This document shows, one piece after another, positions 41,008 to 48,598 of a stretch of DNA of 64,000 nucleotides; position 1 is the stretch's first letter; the number at the start of each line of letters is the position of its first letter. The translations under genes and the position numbers were made by a program. The stretch comes from Comamonadaceae bacterium (GTDB lineage: Bacteria > Pseudomonadota > Gammaproteobacteria > Burkholderiales > Burkholderiaceae_C), in assembly GCA_947478725.1 (NCBI GenBank), contig CANJWZ010000001.1, positions 220,630 through 284,629 on the forward strand, written 5' to 3'. A model generated the notes under the pieces. The model saw only the letters and a program-made list of their open reading frames with translations, made no database searches and was not told the origin of the DNA.

Positions 41008-42534
41008 ATGACACCTTTTATAAGACTCCACACAGCAGACGACGTCGTCATAGCACGGACACAACTCATCAGCGGCACAAAAATAGAAGACTTCACCACC
41101 AAAGGCCTGATTCCCCCAGGCCACAAAGTCGCCACCAAAGCGCTCAACACAGGCGATGCTGTTCGCCGCTACAACCAGATCATCGGCTTTGCCAGCAAGC
41201 CGATTGCAGCGGGTGAGCATGTGCACACCCATAACCTGGATATGGGTGACAACAAAGGCGACTTTGCACGCGACTACGCCGTGGGTGCAGATGTCAAACC
41301 TGAGCCTGCCAAGTTAGAAGCCAGCTTCATGGGTATCAAGCGGGCTGATGGCCGGGTGGCCACCCGCAACTACATCGGTATTTTGTCGAGCGTCAATTGC
41401 TCGGCCACGGCTGCAAGGGCGATTGCTGACCACTTTTCACGCCACAACAACCCATCTGCACTCAAAGACTTCCCCAACGTCGACGGCGTGGTGGCCCTGA
41501 CGCACGGCACCGGCTGCGGCATGGACACCGACGGTCTGGGCATGCAGATCTTGCAACGCACCCTGACGGGTTACGCCACCCACCCCAACTTTGCGGGCGT
41601 GCTGGTGGTGGGGCTCGGTTGCGAGTCCAACCAGATCAACGCCTGGCTGGCGCATGGCAGCTTGACCGAGGGCGAGAACCTGCGCGTCTTCAGCATTCAA
41701 GACACAGGCGGCACCGCCCAAACCGTGGCCAAAGGCATAGCGCTGATCAAGGACATGCTGCCGCGTGCCAACGCTGTGCAGCGCGAGCCGTGCAGCGCGG
41801 CGCACATCACCATTGGGCTGCAGTGCGGCGGCTCTGACGGCTACTCGGGCATCAGCGCCAACCCGGCACTGGGCGCAGCGGTCGACTTGCTGGTGGCGCA
41901 TGGCGGCACGGCGATATTGAGCGAGACCCCAGAGATTTATGGGGCCGAGCATTTGCTGACCCGCCGGGCCGTGCGCCCCGAGATTGCCAGCAAGCTCATC
42001 GCACGCATCAAGTGGTGGGAGCACTACACCGACATCAATGGCGGTGAGATGAACAACAACCCGTCACCCGGCAACAAGGCGGGCGGCTTGACGACGATTT
42101 TAGAAAAATCACTGGGCGCCGTGGCAAAAGGCGGCACCAGCAATTTGCAGGCGGTGTGTGAGTACGCCGAGCCCGTCAAAGCGCATGGCTTTGTGTACAT
42201 GGACACGCCAGGCTATGACCCGGTCAGTGCCACCGGCCAGGTGGCCGGAGGCGCCAACCTGATTTGTTTTACCACCGGCCGGGGTTCCGCCTACGGCTGC
42301 GCGCCATCACCCTCGCTGAAGCTGGCCACCAACACCGCTTTGTGGAAAAAGCAAGAAGAAGACATGGACATCAACTGCGGCGAGATCATTGACGGCGGCG
42401 CCACGGTGGCAGAAATGGGCCAGCGTATTTTTGAGATGGTGCTGGCCACGGCGTCAGGGCAGATGAGCAAGAGCGAAAAGCATGGCTACGGGCAAAACGA
42501 GTTCGTTCCGTGGCAAGTCGGCGCCGTGATGTGA
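41008..42534 (+). CDS. UxaA/altronate dehydratase family protein
   Basis: This 508-residue enzyme has an N-terminal SAF domain (~10–95) and the large dehydratase domain: GVVALTHGTGCGMDTDGLGM, VLVVGLGCESNQI, LQCGGSDGYSGISANPALGA, and TTGRGSAYGCAPSPSLKL near the end. UxaA-type enzymes use iron to remove water from aldonates such as D-altronate, giving 2-keto-3-deoxy acids. In this locus its product could feed the 2-keto-3-deoxy dehydrogenase and FAH enzyme across the divergent promoter. No good Shine-Dalgarno is seen. Exact substrate unknown. Confidence 0.88.
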   Translation: MTPFIRLHTADDVVIARTQLISGTKIEDFTTKGLIPPGHKVATKALNTGDAVRRYNQIIGFASKPIAAGEHVHTHNLDMGDNKGDFARDYAVGADVKPEPAKLEASFMGIKRADGRVATRNYIGILSSVNCSATAARAIADHFSRHNNPSALKDFPNVDGVVALTHGTGCGMDTDGLGMQILQRTLTGYATHPNFAGVLVVGLGCESNQINAWLAHGSLTEGENLRVFSIQDTGGTAQTVAKGIALIKDMLPRANAVQREPCSAAHITIGLQCGGSDGYSGISANPALGAAVDLLVAHGGTAILSETPEIYGAEHLLTRRAVRPEIASKLIARIKWWEHYTDINGGEMNNNPSPGNKAGGLTTILEKSLGAVAKGGTSNLQAVCEYAEPVKAHGFVYMDTPGYDPVSATGQVAGGANLICFTTGRGSAYGCAPSPSLKLATNTALWKKQEEDMDINCGEIIDGGATVAEMGQRIFEMVLATASGQMSKSEKHGYGQNEFVPWQVGAVM

Positions 42535-42562
42535 TTTTTTTCTTAAAACAAACCCATTGAAT

Positions 42563-43639
42563 ATGCCCAACACATTTGAAGCCGCCTCTCTTCGTACGCA
42601 AGCAACTGCTGTATTCATCGCTTGTGGCTCCTCCACACAAGAAGCTGAAACCGTCGCCAGCAACCTGGTCATGGCCAACCTGAGCGGTCATGACTCCCAC
42701 GGCATCGGCATGCTGCCGCGCTATGTGGATGCCGTGCTGGAAGGCGGCTTGGTGCCCAATGCCGCAGTTGCGACACAAGTGGATATCGGCAGCATGCTGA
42801 CGCTGAACGGCCAGCGCGGCTTTGGTCAGGTGGTGGGCACCCAAGCCATGGCGCTCGGCATGGCCCGCGCCAAAACGCACGGCAGTTGCATCATGGCCCT
42901 GAGCAACGCACACCACCTGGGCCGTATCGGCCACTTTGCTGAAATGGCAGTTGCCCAAGGGCTGGTGTCGATTCATTTTGTCAATGTGCTGTCACGCCCG
43001 GTGGTTGCGCCTTGGGGCGGCAGCGATGGGCGCTTTGGCACCAACCCGTTTTGTGTCGGCATCCCGATGGCGGGACGTGACCGCGAACGCAGCGGGGGGG
43101 CGCATTTCATTCTCGACTTTGCGACCAGCGTGGTGGCACACGGCAAAATGCGTGTCGCCCACAACCAGGGCCAGCAAGTCAAGCCGGGCTTGCTCATTGA
43201 TGAGCAAGGCAAACCCAGCACCAACCCAGCCGTTGTGGTCGTGCCGCAGCCGGGCGGACTGATGGGGGCGCTGATGACTTTTGGTGAGCACAAGGGCTAC
43301 GGCATGGCGGTGGCCTGCGAGCTGATGGGCGGCGCGCTAACAGGCGGCGGTACCTGGCGCGGGCCAGACAGCGGCAAGCGAGCCGTCGTCAACGGCATGC
43401 TGACCATCCTGATCGACCCGGCCAAGTTGGGCACGCAGGCCGCGTTTGACAAAGAAGCTGCCGCGTTTATTGACTGGGTCAAGCAAAGCCCTGCCGCCAG
43501 CGGCTTTGACGCGGTACAAATGTCTGGTGACGCTGAACGCCTGGCGCGCATCGAGCGCGAGGCCGATGGCATTCAGGTCGATGAGCAGACCTGGCAAGAA
43601 ATCGTTGCAGCGGGTGGAAAGGTCGGGGTTCGACTGTGA
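42563..43639 (+). CDS. Ldh_2 family (malate/L-lactate-type) NAD(P)-dependent oxidoreductase
   Basis: The 358-residue enzyme belongs to the unusual Ldh_2/YlbC family (ureidoglycolate, malate, 2,3-diketogulonate reductases). Signatures: NLSGHDSHGIGMLPRYVDAV (catalytic His), NAHHLGRIGHFAEMAVAQGL, GTNPFCVGIPMAGRDR and EHKGYGMAVACELMGGALTG. It likely oxidises or reduces a 2-hydroxy acid or keto acid formed in the pathway. The start at ATG 42563 is preferred over a TTG two codons earlier. It follows the dehydratase by 28 bp. Confidence 0.88.
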   Translation: MPNTFEAASLRTQATAVFIACGSSTQEAETVASNLVMANLSGHDSHGIGMLPRYVDAVLEGGLVPNAAVATQVDIGSMLTLNGQRGFGQVVGTQAMALGMARAKTHGSCIMALSNAHHLGRIGHFAEMAVAQGLVSIHFVNVLSRPVVAPWGGSDGRFGTNPFCVGIPMAGRDRERSGGAHFILDFATSVVAHGKMRVAHNQGQQVKPGLLIDEQGKPSTNPAVVVVPQPGGLMGALMTFGEHKGYGMAVACELMGGALTGGGTWRGPDSGKRAVVNGMLTILIDPAKLGTQAAFDKEAAAFIDWVKQSPAASGFDAVQMSGDAERLARIEREADGIQVDEQTWQEIVAAGGKVGVRL

Positions 43640-43701
43640 CACCGACAGCCTGGCGAGGCTAAGCTGGTTTTGACTTTTTTGAGGCCTTTTTAAGCCATTC
43701 A

Positions 43702-43761
43702 GGTTAAAAATAACCCTCTAGCCCTTACTTTGCTTGGGTTTTATGCTCCTGGAAAAATAGC
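43702..43761 (-). repeat. Dispersed two-hairpin repeat, copy 10 (intergenic)
   Basis: On the minus strand GCTATTTTTCCAGGAGCATA, then AAGGGCTAGAGGGTTATTTT. It lies between convergent genes (Ldh_2 and the monooxygenase). An additional ATAGCATAGCTGCTAT palindromic stretch sits at its outer edge. Confidence 0.55.
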
Positions 43762-43806
43762 AGCTATGCTATTTTTTTGAGTTCTCTGAGCTGCTCGTCT
43801 TGCTGT

Positions 43807-45717
43807 TTACTTGGTCGAGCTATCCAGCATAAAGCCGGCGAAGAATTGGGTCAGTGCTTGGGCATCGCCAAGCGGCAAGACCTGCGCGACGTACTGGTCT
43901 GGCCGCAGCACCACCAGGCAGCCCTGCTGGCGGTCGATGCCGCGCATGCAGTAGATGTTTTGGCTCTCATCATCCATGGCGCAAAAAGCTTTTTCATAGT
44001 CACGCTGGCCGAGTCGGCCCTTGTGTGGGAACAGCAGCTCAGGCAAAGCCGTCACAGCCAGCGTGTGGTGGCTTTGCTGAAACACGGCGCGTACATCAAT
44101 CACTGAGTCGACGTCTGCACCCGCAGGGGTAAAACGCTTGAGGGGGGAATCGGGCGACGCCAGCAGAAATTTGCACAGGCGGTGGATGGGTGAATCGGGC
44201 TCAGCGGCATCGCCCTGGCCCGCAAAAGCCAGTACGCGCCAGCGACCGTCAGCCAAAAAAGCTGCGCCCATTTGCATCTGCTTGCCGTCCCCCATGCGCA
44301 CCACAGGTGCGGAGTGAAAGCGCTTGCCAATCTGCAGGCCTGTCGCCAAAGCCTGATGCGACCCCGAGCCTGTCAGCAAGGCAGGCTTGTAATGCGTTGC
44401 CGTGCCCGCTGTGTAGCGGCCGTGCTGGACAAAATACTTTTGCACCGCAGCGGCGTCGTTGCTGGCACGGTCACTCAGCATGGCGGCCCATTCGCGGTCA
44501 AACTCAATCAGCTCCTTGGCCACGGCTTGTCGCTCTGCCGAGTAGGTGTGCAGCAAGCTGGCCGGACTCCGCCCTTGCAGCACCGCTGCCAGCTTCCAGC
44601 CAATGTTGAAAGCATCCTGCATGGACACATTCATGCCCTGCCCGGCTTTGGGGCTGTGCGTGTGACAGGCATCGCCAGCAATGAAGATGTGCGGCAAGCG
44701 GGTGGCCACTTCTTCAGGCTTTAAGTCGTCAAACCGATCGGTCAGGCGCTGACCAATTTCATACACCGACCACCACGGCACCTCTTTGACGTCCAGCTTG
44801 TACGGGTGAAAGATGCGCTGCGCTGCGGCAATCAATTGTTCAAGCGTGATGTTGCGTCCGGCAACCCGCTCGTTCTCGGCAAGTTTGTCCATCTCCACAT
44901 AGATCCGGGCCATATAACCGCCCTCGCGCGGAATGATCAACAGACTGCCTTCGGTGCTCGACTGGACCAGCGACTTGAAGCGCAGATCGGGGAAGTCGGT
45001 GTTGACCAGCACGTCCATCACGCCCCAGGCGTGGTTGGCAGACTCGCCCTTGAGCGACAAGCCCATAGCTTGGCGCACACCGCTGCGTGCGCCGTCGCAG
45101 CCCACGACATATTTGGCACGAATGGTTTCCAGCTCGCCCTGGTGACCCTCGTCCTGCCGCTCGAACTGTGCGGCAACCGGATAAGGGCTGGCGTCATCCG
45201 CATCGCGCACCAGCGATGCCAGGCGGCGACTGTAATGCGGCGTCAGGCGCGCGGCTGATTTTTGCATCTTCTCCAGATAAAAATCATGAACCCGCGCCTG
45301 ATTCAGAATGACATGCGGCATGTGTGACAGGCCCTCTTCCACATCAGGCACGCGCCCGCTGCGCACAATGCAACGGCTATCTGCATCGCTGGGTTTCCAG
45401 AAGGTGGTTTCATTGACCCAATAGGCTTCTTCGAGAACTTTGTGCGCAAAGCCAAATGCCTCGAACATCTCCATCGTGCGGCAGGCCACGCCGTCTGCCT
45501 GGCCCAGCTGCAAAGGGCCGGGCTTTTGCTCAACGATGACGGTTCGAATGTCCGGAAAAGCCGCCAGTTGCGCGGCCAGCGTCAGTCCGGCCGGGCCGCA
45601 GCCGACGATCAGGACATCCGCCTCAAGCGGCAAGCTGGCGCCATTTTCTTGCGCTGAAGCGGTCGGCTCCAAAACGGTGGGGTCGCCGGTTCTGAACCCG
45701 TTGAGATGAAACTGCAT
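43807..45717 (-). CDS. mobA: FAD-dependent monooxygenase, 3-hydroxybenzoate 4-monooxygenase-like
   Basis: This 636-residue group A flavin hydroxylase matches Comamonas MobA in length and layout: FAD motif DVLIVGCGPAGLTLAAQLAA at ~32–50, the DG motif YVVGCDGARSGVRQAMG, the GD motif PHIFIAGDACHTHSPKAGQG and a C-terminal thioredoxin-like domain (~460–636). It would make protocatechuate from 3-hydroxybenzoate. The ATG at 45717 has AGGAG seven bases before it. Phenol 2-monooxygenases are the main alternative. No protocatechuate-cleavage genes are in the window. Confidence 0.82.
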   Translation of the reverse strand: MQFHLNGFRTGDPTVLEPTASAQENGASLPLEADVLIVGCGPAGLTLAAQLAAFPDIRTVIVEQKPGPLQLGQADGVACRTMEMFEAFGFAHKVLEEAYWVNETTFWKPSDADSRCIVRSGRVPDVEEGLSHMPHVILNQARVHDFYLEKMQKSAARLTPHYSRRLASLVRDADDASPYPVAAQFERQDEGHQGELETIRAKYVVGCDGARSGVRQAMGLSLKGESANHAWGVMDVLVNTDFPDLRFKSLVQSSTEGSLLIIPREGGYMARIYVEMDKLAENERVAGRNITLEQLIAAAQRIFHPYKLDVKEVPWWSVYEIGQRLTDRFDDLKPEEVATRLPHIFIAGDACHTHSPKAGQGMNVSMQDAFNIGWKLAAVLQGRSPASLLHTYSAERQAVAKELIEFDREWAAMLSDRASNDAAAVQKYFVQHGRYTAGTATHYKPALLTGSGSHQALATGLQIGKRFHSAPVVRMGDGKQMQMGAAFLADGRWRVLAFAGQGDAAEPDSPIHRLCKFLLASPDSPLKRFTPAGADVDSVIDVRAVFQQSHHTLAVTALPELLFPHKGRLGQRDYEKAFCAMDDESQNIYCMRGIDRQQGCLVVLRPDQYVAQVLPLGDAQALTQFFAGFMLDSSTK

Positions 45718-45793
45718 ACCTGACTCCTGAGTTTGATGGGAGCAACTGTCGCAGGCTAAGACTATTTCGTCAAAGCCCTGATTCAAATATTCG

Positions 45794-45812
45794 GTATATT
45801 GTTTTGATATAC
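45794..45812. promoter_or_regulatory. LysR-type operator between the monooxygenase and its regulator
   Basis: GTATAT-TGTTTTG-ATATAC is a perfect 6-bp inverted repeat and contains the T-N11-A motif (TATTGTTTTGATA) bound by LysR proteins. It lies in the 112-bp divergent promoter, 17 bp from the LysR start. Confidence 0.75.
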
Positions 45813-45829
45813 GTCGATACACTCACTCG

Positions 45830-46738
45830 ATGGCAAAGCTTGATCTGGACTGGCTCGGCGTATTCGTTGAAGTCTACAAAACCCAAAGCGTCTCGCGCGC
45901 GGCGCAAACCCTTGGCATGGAGCAAGCCAGTGCCAGCATGGTTTTAACCAAGCTGCGGCGGCATTTTGATGACCCGCTTTTTTGTCGCACAGCCACCGGC
46001 ATGGCGCCCACGCCCAGAGCCCAAGCCATCTACCCCGATGTGGTTGAAGCGCTTGGCAGGCTGAACAAAGCGCGCGGCGCGGCCCAGGCTTTCTTGCCCC
46101 GGCAGGCCACACGCGAGTTCAGAATCTGCATGACCGACATCAGCGAAATCGTGCTGCTGCCCCGGCTTGTCAACCATCTTCAGGCCACAGCGCCCAGTCT
46201 GGTCATCGAAGCCGAAAAAACGACCCCCGACAGCCGCCGCAGACTGGAGTCTGGCGATGTGGATCTGGCGGTGGGCTTCACGCCCGACCTGGAAGCCGGC
46301 TTTTACCAGCAGGCCCTGTTTGCACAGGACTTTGTCTGCCTTGCCGCCAGCGAGCACCCACGCATTGGCGCAACACTGACGCGCAAGGCTTTCTCGGGCG
46401 AGAGTCACATTCTGGTCGTTGCCTCAGGCACAGGCCATTCGATTGTGGACAAGGTGCTGGCCAGCAACAAAGTCGAGCGCCGCGTTGTGCTGCGCGTGCC
46501 AAGCTACCTGGGCGTGGCACGCATCGTGGCACAAACCGAGTTTTTGGTGATCGTGCCGCGCCAGCTGGGCCAGGCTCTGGCCGAGCAGGAAAAGGTCAAG
46601 GTGCTGGAGCCGCCCCTGCCGCTGCCCACCTACAAGGTCAAGCAGCACTGGCATGAACGTTTCAACCTGGACGCAGGCAACATCTGGCTGCGCCAGACGA
46701 TGGCCGAGCTGTTTTCAGAAAACGTTGCTGGCCGTTAG
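45830..46738 (+). CDS. LysR-family regulator divergent from the monooxygenase gene
   Basis: A 302-residue regulator with the HTH at ~5–65 (DLDWLGVFVEVYKTQSVSRA, then AQTLGMEQASASMVLTKLRR) and a NodD/NahR-type effector domain (FRICMTDISEIVLLPRLVNH). That group senses aromatic acids. The divergent arrangement and shared palindrome point to control of the monooxygenase gene by its aromatic substrate; this is inferred. The start ATG 45830 follows no clear ribosome site. Confidence 0.87.
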   Translation: MAKLDLDWLGVFVEVYKTQSVSRAAQTLGMEQASASMVLTKLRRHFDDPLFCRTATGMAPTPRAQAIYPDVVEALGRLNKARGAAQAFLPRQATREFRICMTDISEIVLLPRLVNHLQATAPSLVIEAEKTTPDSRRRLESGDVDLAVGFTPDLEAGFYQQALFAQDFVCLAASEHPRIGATLTRKAFSGESHILVVASGTGHSIVDKVLASNKVERRVVLRVPSYLGVARIVAQTEFLVIVPRQLGQALAEQEKVKVLEPPLPLPTYKVKQHWHERFNLDAGNIWLRQTMAELFSENVAGR

Positions 46739-46751
46739 AGGCCACCTTCAG

Positions 46752-46810
46752 ATATTAAATTGGCTTCCAGGCCAATAAATACTTAGGCTATCAGCTATAA
46801 ATTAAATAGC
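46752..46810 (-). repeat. Dispersed two-hairpin repeat, copy 11 (intergenic)
   Basis: On the minus strand GCTATTTAATTTATAGC (left hairpin) then TGATAGCCTA and TTGGCCTGGAAGCCAATTT (right hairpin). It lies between the convergent LysR and slmA genes. Confidence 0.6.
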
Positions 46811-46835
46811 GGTTAAATTTCTGGCGACACGCGGG

Positions 46836-47480
46836 TTAACCGAGGATCGTCGCCAGACTGGCATCCAGATGCTCGGACGGCAGGCGCTTGAAGCCTGAGC
46901 GGGCAAAGCGCTGCAAGCGGCCCACCATGAAGGCCAACGCTACCGATGCCCGGACTTGCGCATCCACCGTGGGGGTGGCAGCGCCGCTGGCCGTGGCTGC
47001 GTCGCGCAGGCTTTGCTTGAGGCTGGATTCGAGCTTGTCAAAAAACTGGTTCATGCGCTCTTGCAAGCGGTCGTTTTCAAACACCAGAGCGTCGCCCACC
47101 ATCACGCGGGTCATGCCGGGGTTTTTCTCGGCAAATTGCAGCACCATCGTCACAAGACGGCGAGCTCGTATTGCGGGGTCAGCCTCGCGTTCGGCAATCT
47201 GGTTAACAAGGGTAAAAACGCTTTGCTCGATGAACTCGATCAGGCCTTCAAACATCTGCGCCTTGCTGGCGAAGTGGCGATAAAGTGCGGCCTCGCTTAC
47301 TTGCAGTCTGGCGGCCAGGGCAGACGTGGTGATGCGCTCGGCACCGGGCTGCTCCAGCATGGTGGCCAGCGCCTGCAGAATCTGCACGCGGCGCTCGCCG
47401 GGCTTGAGCCGTTTGCGCGCGGCGCTCAAGTCAGTTAAATCCGGCTGGGGGGCGTCGGCATCAAGCGCTAGGTCGGACAT
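46836..47480 (-). CDS. slmA: Nucleoid occlusion factor SlmA
   Basis: SlmA is a TetR-fold DNA-binding protein that blocks FtsZ ring assembly over the nucleoid. The 214-residue protein has the HTH ITTSALAARLQVSEAALYRH at ~47–66 and FASKAQMFEGLIEFIEQSVF, then NPGMTRVMVGDALVFENDRL, which are typical of SlmA rather than of other TetR regulators. A Betaproteobacterial ~25-residue N-terminal extension is present. It sits 155 bp below argB, an arrangement common in Comamonadaceae. Confidence 0.92.
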   Translation of the reverse strand: MSDLALDADAPQPDLTDLSAARKRLKPGERRVQILQALATMLEQPGAERITTSALAARLQVSEAALYRHFASKAQMFEGLIEFIEQSVFTLVNQIAEREADPAIRARRLVTMVLQFAEKNPGMTRVMVGDALVFENDRLQERMNQFFDKLESSLKQSLRDAATASGAATPTVDAQVRASVALAFMVGRLQRFARSGFKRLPSEHLDASLATILG

Positions 47481-47635
47481 GGTGGTGGGAGAAGTAAGAA
47501 TGTGTCAAACAGCTAAAGGCGTGTGCAAATGATTCTCTCACAGGCCCAAGACGCTTTTCAGGTCGGGCGATGCAAGTTTTCCGGCGGCTAAACCAGCCGC
47601 ACCGGCCGGCCAGCGGGTCTGTTTTGCAACGCCGC

Positions 47636-48532
47636 TCAATGAGACCGGATCATGGTGCCAAAAGCCTGCTCGGTCAGAATCTCCAGCAGCATGGCATGCG
47701 GCACCCGGCCATCAATGATGTGAACCGAGTTGACGCCGCTTTTGGCTGCATCCAGCGCCCCTGCAATTTTGGGCAGCATGCCGCCCGAAATCGTGCCATC
47801 GGCAAACAGCTCGTCAATCTCGCGCGCAGTCAGGTCTGTTAGCAGCTTGCCCGCCTTGTCGAGAACGCCGGGTGTGTTGGTCAGCAGCACCAGCTTTTCA
47901 GCTTTGAGCACCGTGGCCAGCTTGCCTGCCACCACATCGGCATTGATGTTGTAGCTCTCGTTGTCTTCACCAAAACCGATCGGGCTGATGACCGGAATAA
48001 AAGCGTCGTCTTGCAGCGCCTTGACCACGCTCGGGTCAATGCTGACGATGTCGCCCACAAAACCCACATCGTGTTCTTGGTTCGGGTCTTTGTGGTCCGT
48101 CATCTTGAGCTTTTTCGCGCGAATCAAACCCCCATCGCGCCCCGTCAAGCCCACCGCTTTGCCGCCCGCTTGGTTGATCAAACCCACGATGTCTTGTTGC
48201 ACCTGGCCGGCCAGCACCCATTCAACCACTTCCATCGTTTCTTCGTCCGTCACCCGCATGCCCTGAATAAACTCGCCTTTTTTGCCCAGGCGGTTCAGGG
48301 CGGCTTCAATCTGCGGGCCGCCACCGTGCACTACCACCGGGTTCATGCCCACCAGCTTGAGCAGCACCACATCTTCAGCAAAATCCGCCTGCAAGCCTGG
48401 GTCGGTCATGGCATTGCCACCGTATTTGATGACCATGGTTTTGCCGTGAAACTTGCGGATGTAGGGCAGCGCTTGGGCCAGAATTTCGGCTTTGTCGCGC
48501 GGACTGATGTGGGACAGGTCGGGGTCAGTCAT
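47636..48532 (-). CDS. argB: Acetylglutamate kinase ArgB
   Basis: ArgB phosphorylates N-acetylglutamate in arginine synthesis. The 298-residue protein has [13 protein letters not shown] at ~31–43, [20 protein letters not shown] (substrate and ATP loops), [12 protein letters not shown] and [20 protein letters not shown]. The N-terminal helix ([20 protein letters not shown]) is the type linked to arginine feedback inhibition. It appears to be transcribed alone, with a small hairpin GCGGCT/AGCCGC at 47584–47600 downstream. Confidence 0.96.
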   Translation of the reverse strand: MTDPDLSHISPRDKAEILAQALPYIRKFHGKTMVIKYGGNAMTDPGLQADFAEDVVLLKLVGMNPVVVHGGGPQIEAALNRLGKKGEFIQGMRVTDEETMEVVEWVLAGQVQQDIVGLINQAGGKAVGLTGRDGGLIRAKKLKMTDHKDPNQEHDVGFVGDIVSIDPSVVKALQDDAFIPVISPIGFGEDNESYNINADVVAGKLATVLKAEKLVLLTNTPGVLDKAGKLLTDLTAREIDELFADGTISGGMLPKIAGALDAAKSGVNSVHIIDGRVPHAMLLEILTEQAFGTMIRSH

Positions 48533-48598
48533 GGCATTTCGGTCCTCGGCGGGGCAATATACAAAATCGGTATCGGCGAATTGTGCCGCAAACCACCA

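Noticed and set aside
47584..47600. argB terminator
   Set aside because: The GCGGCT/AGCCGC hairpin is short and no T-run follows on the minus strand; not listed as a terminator.
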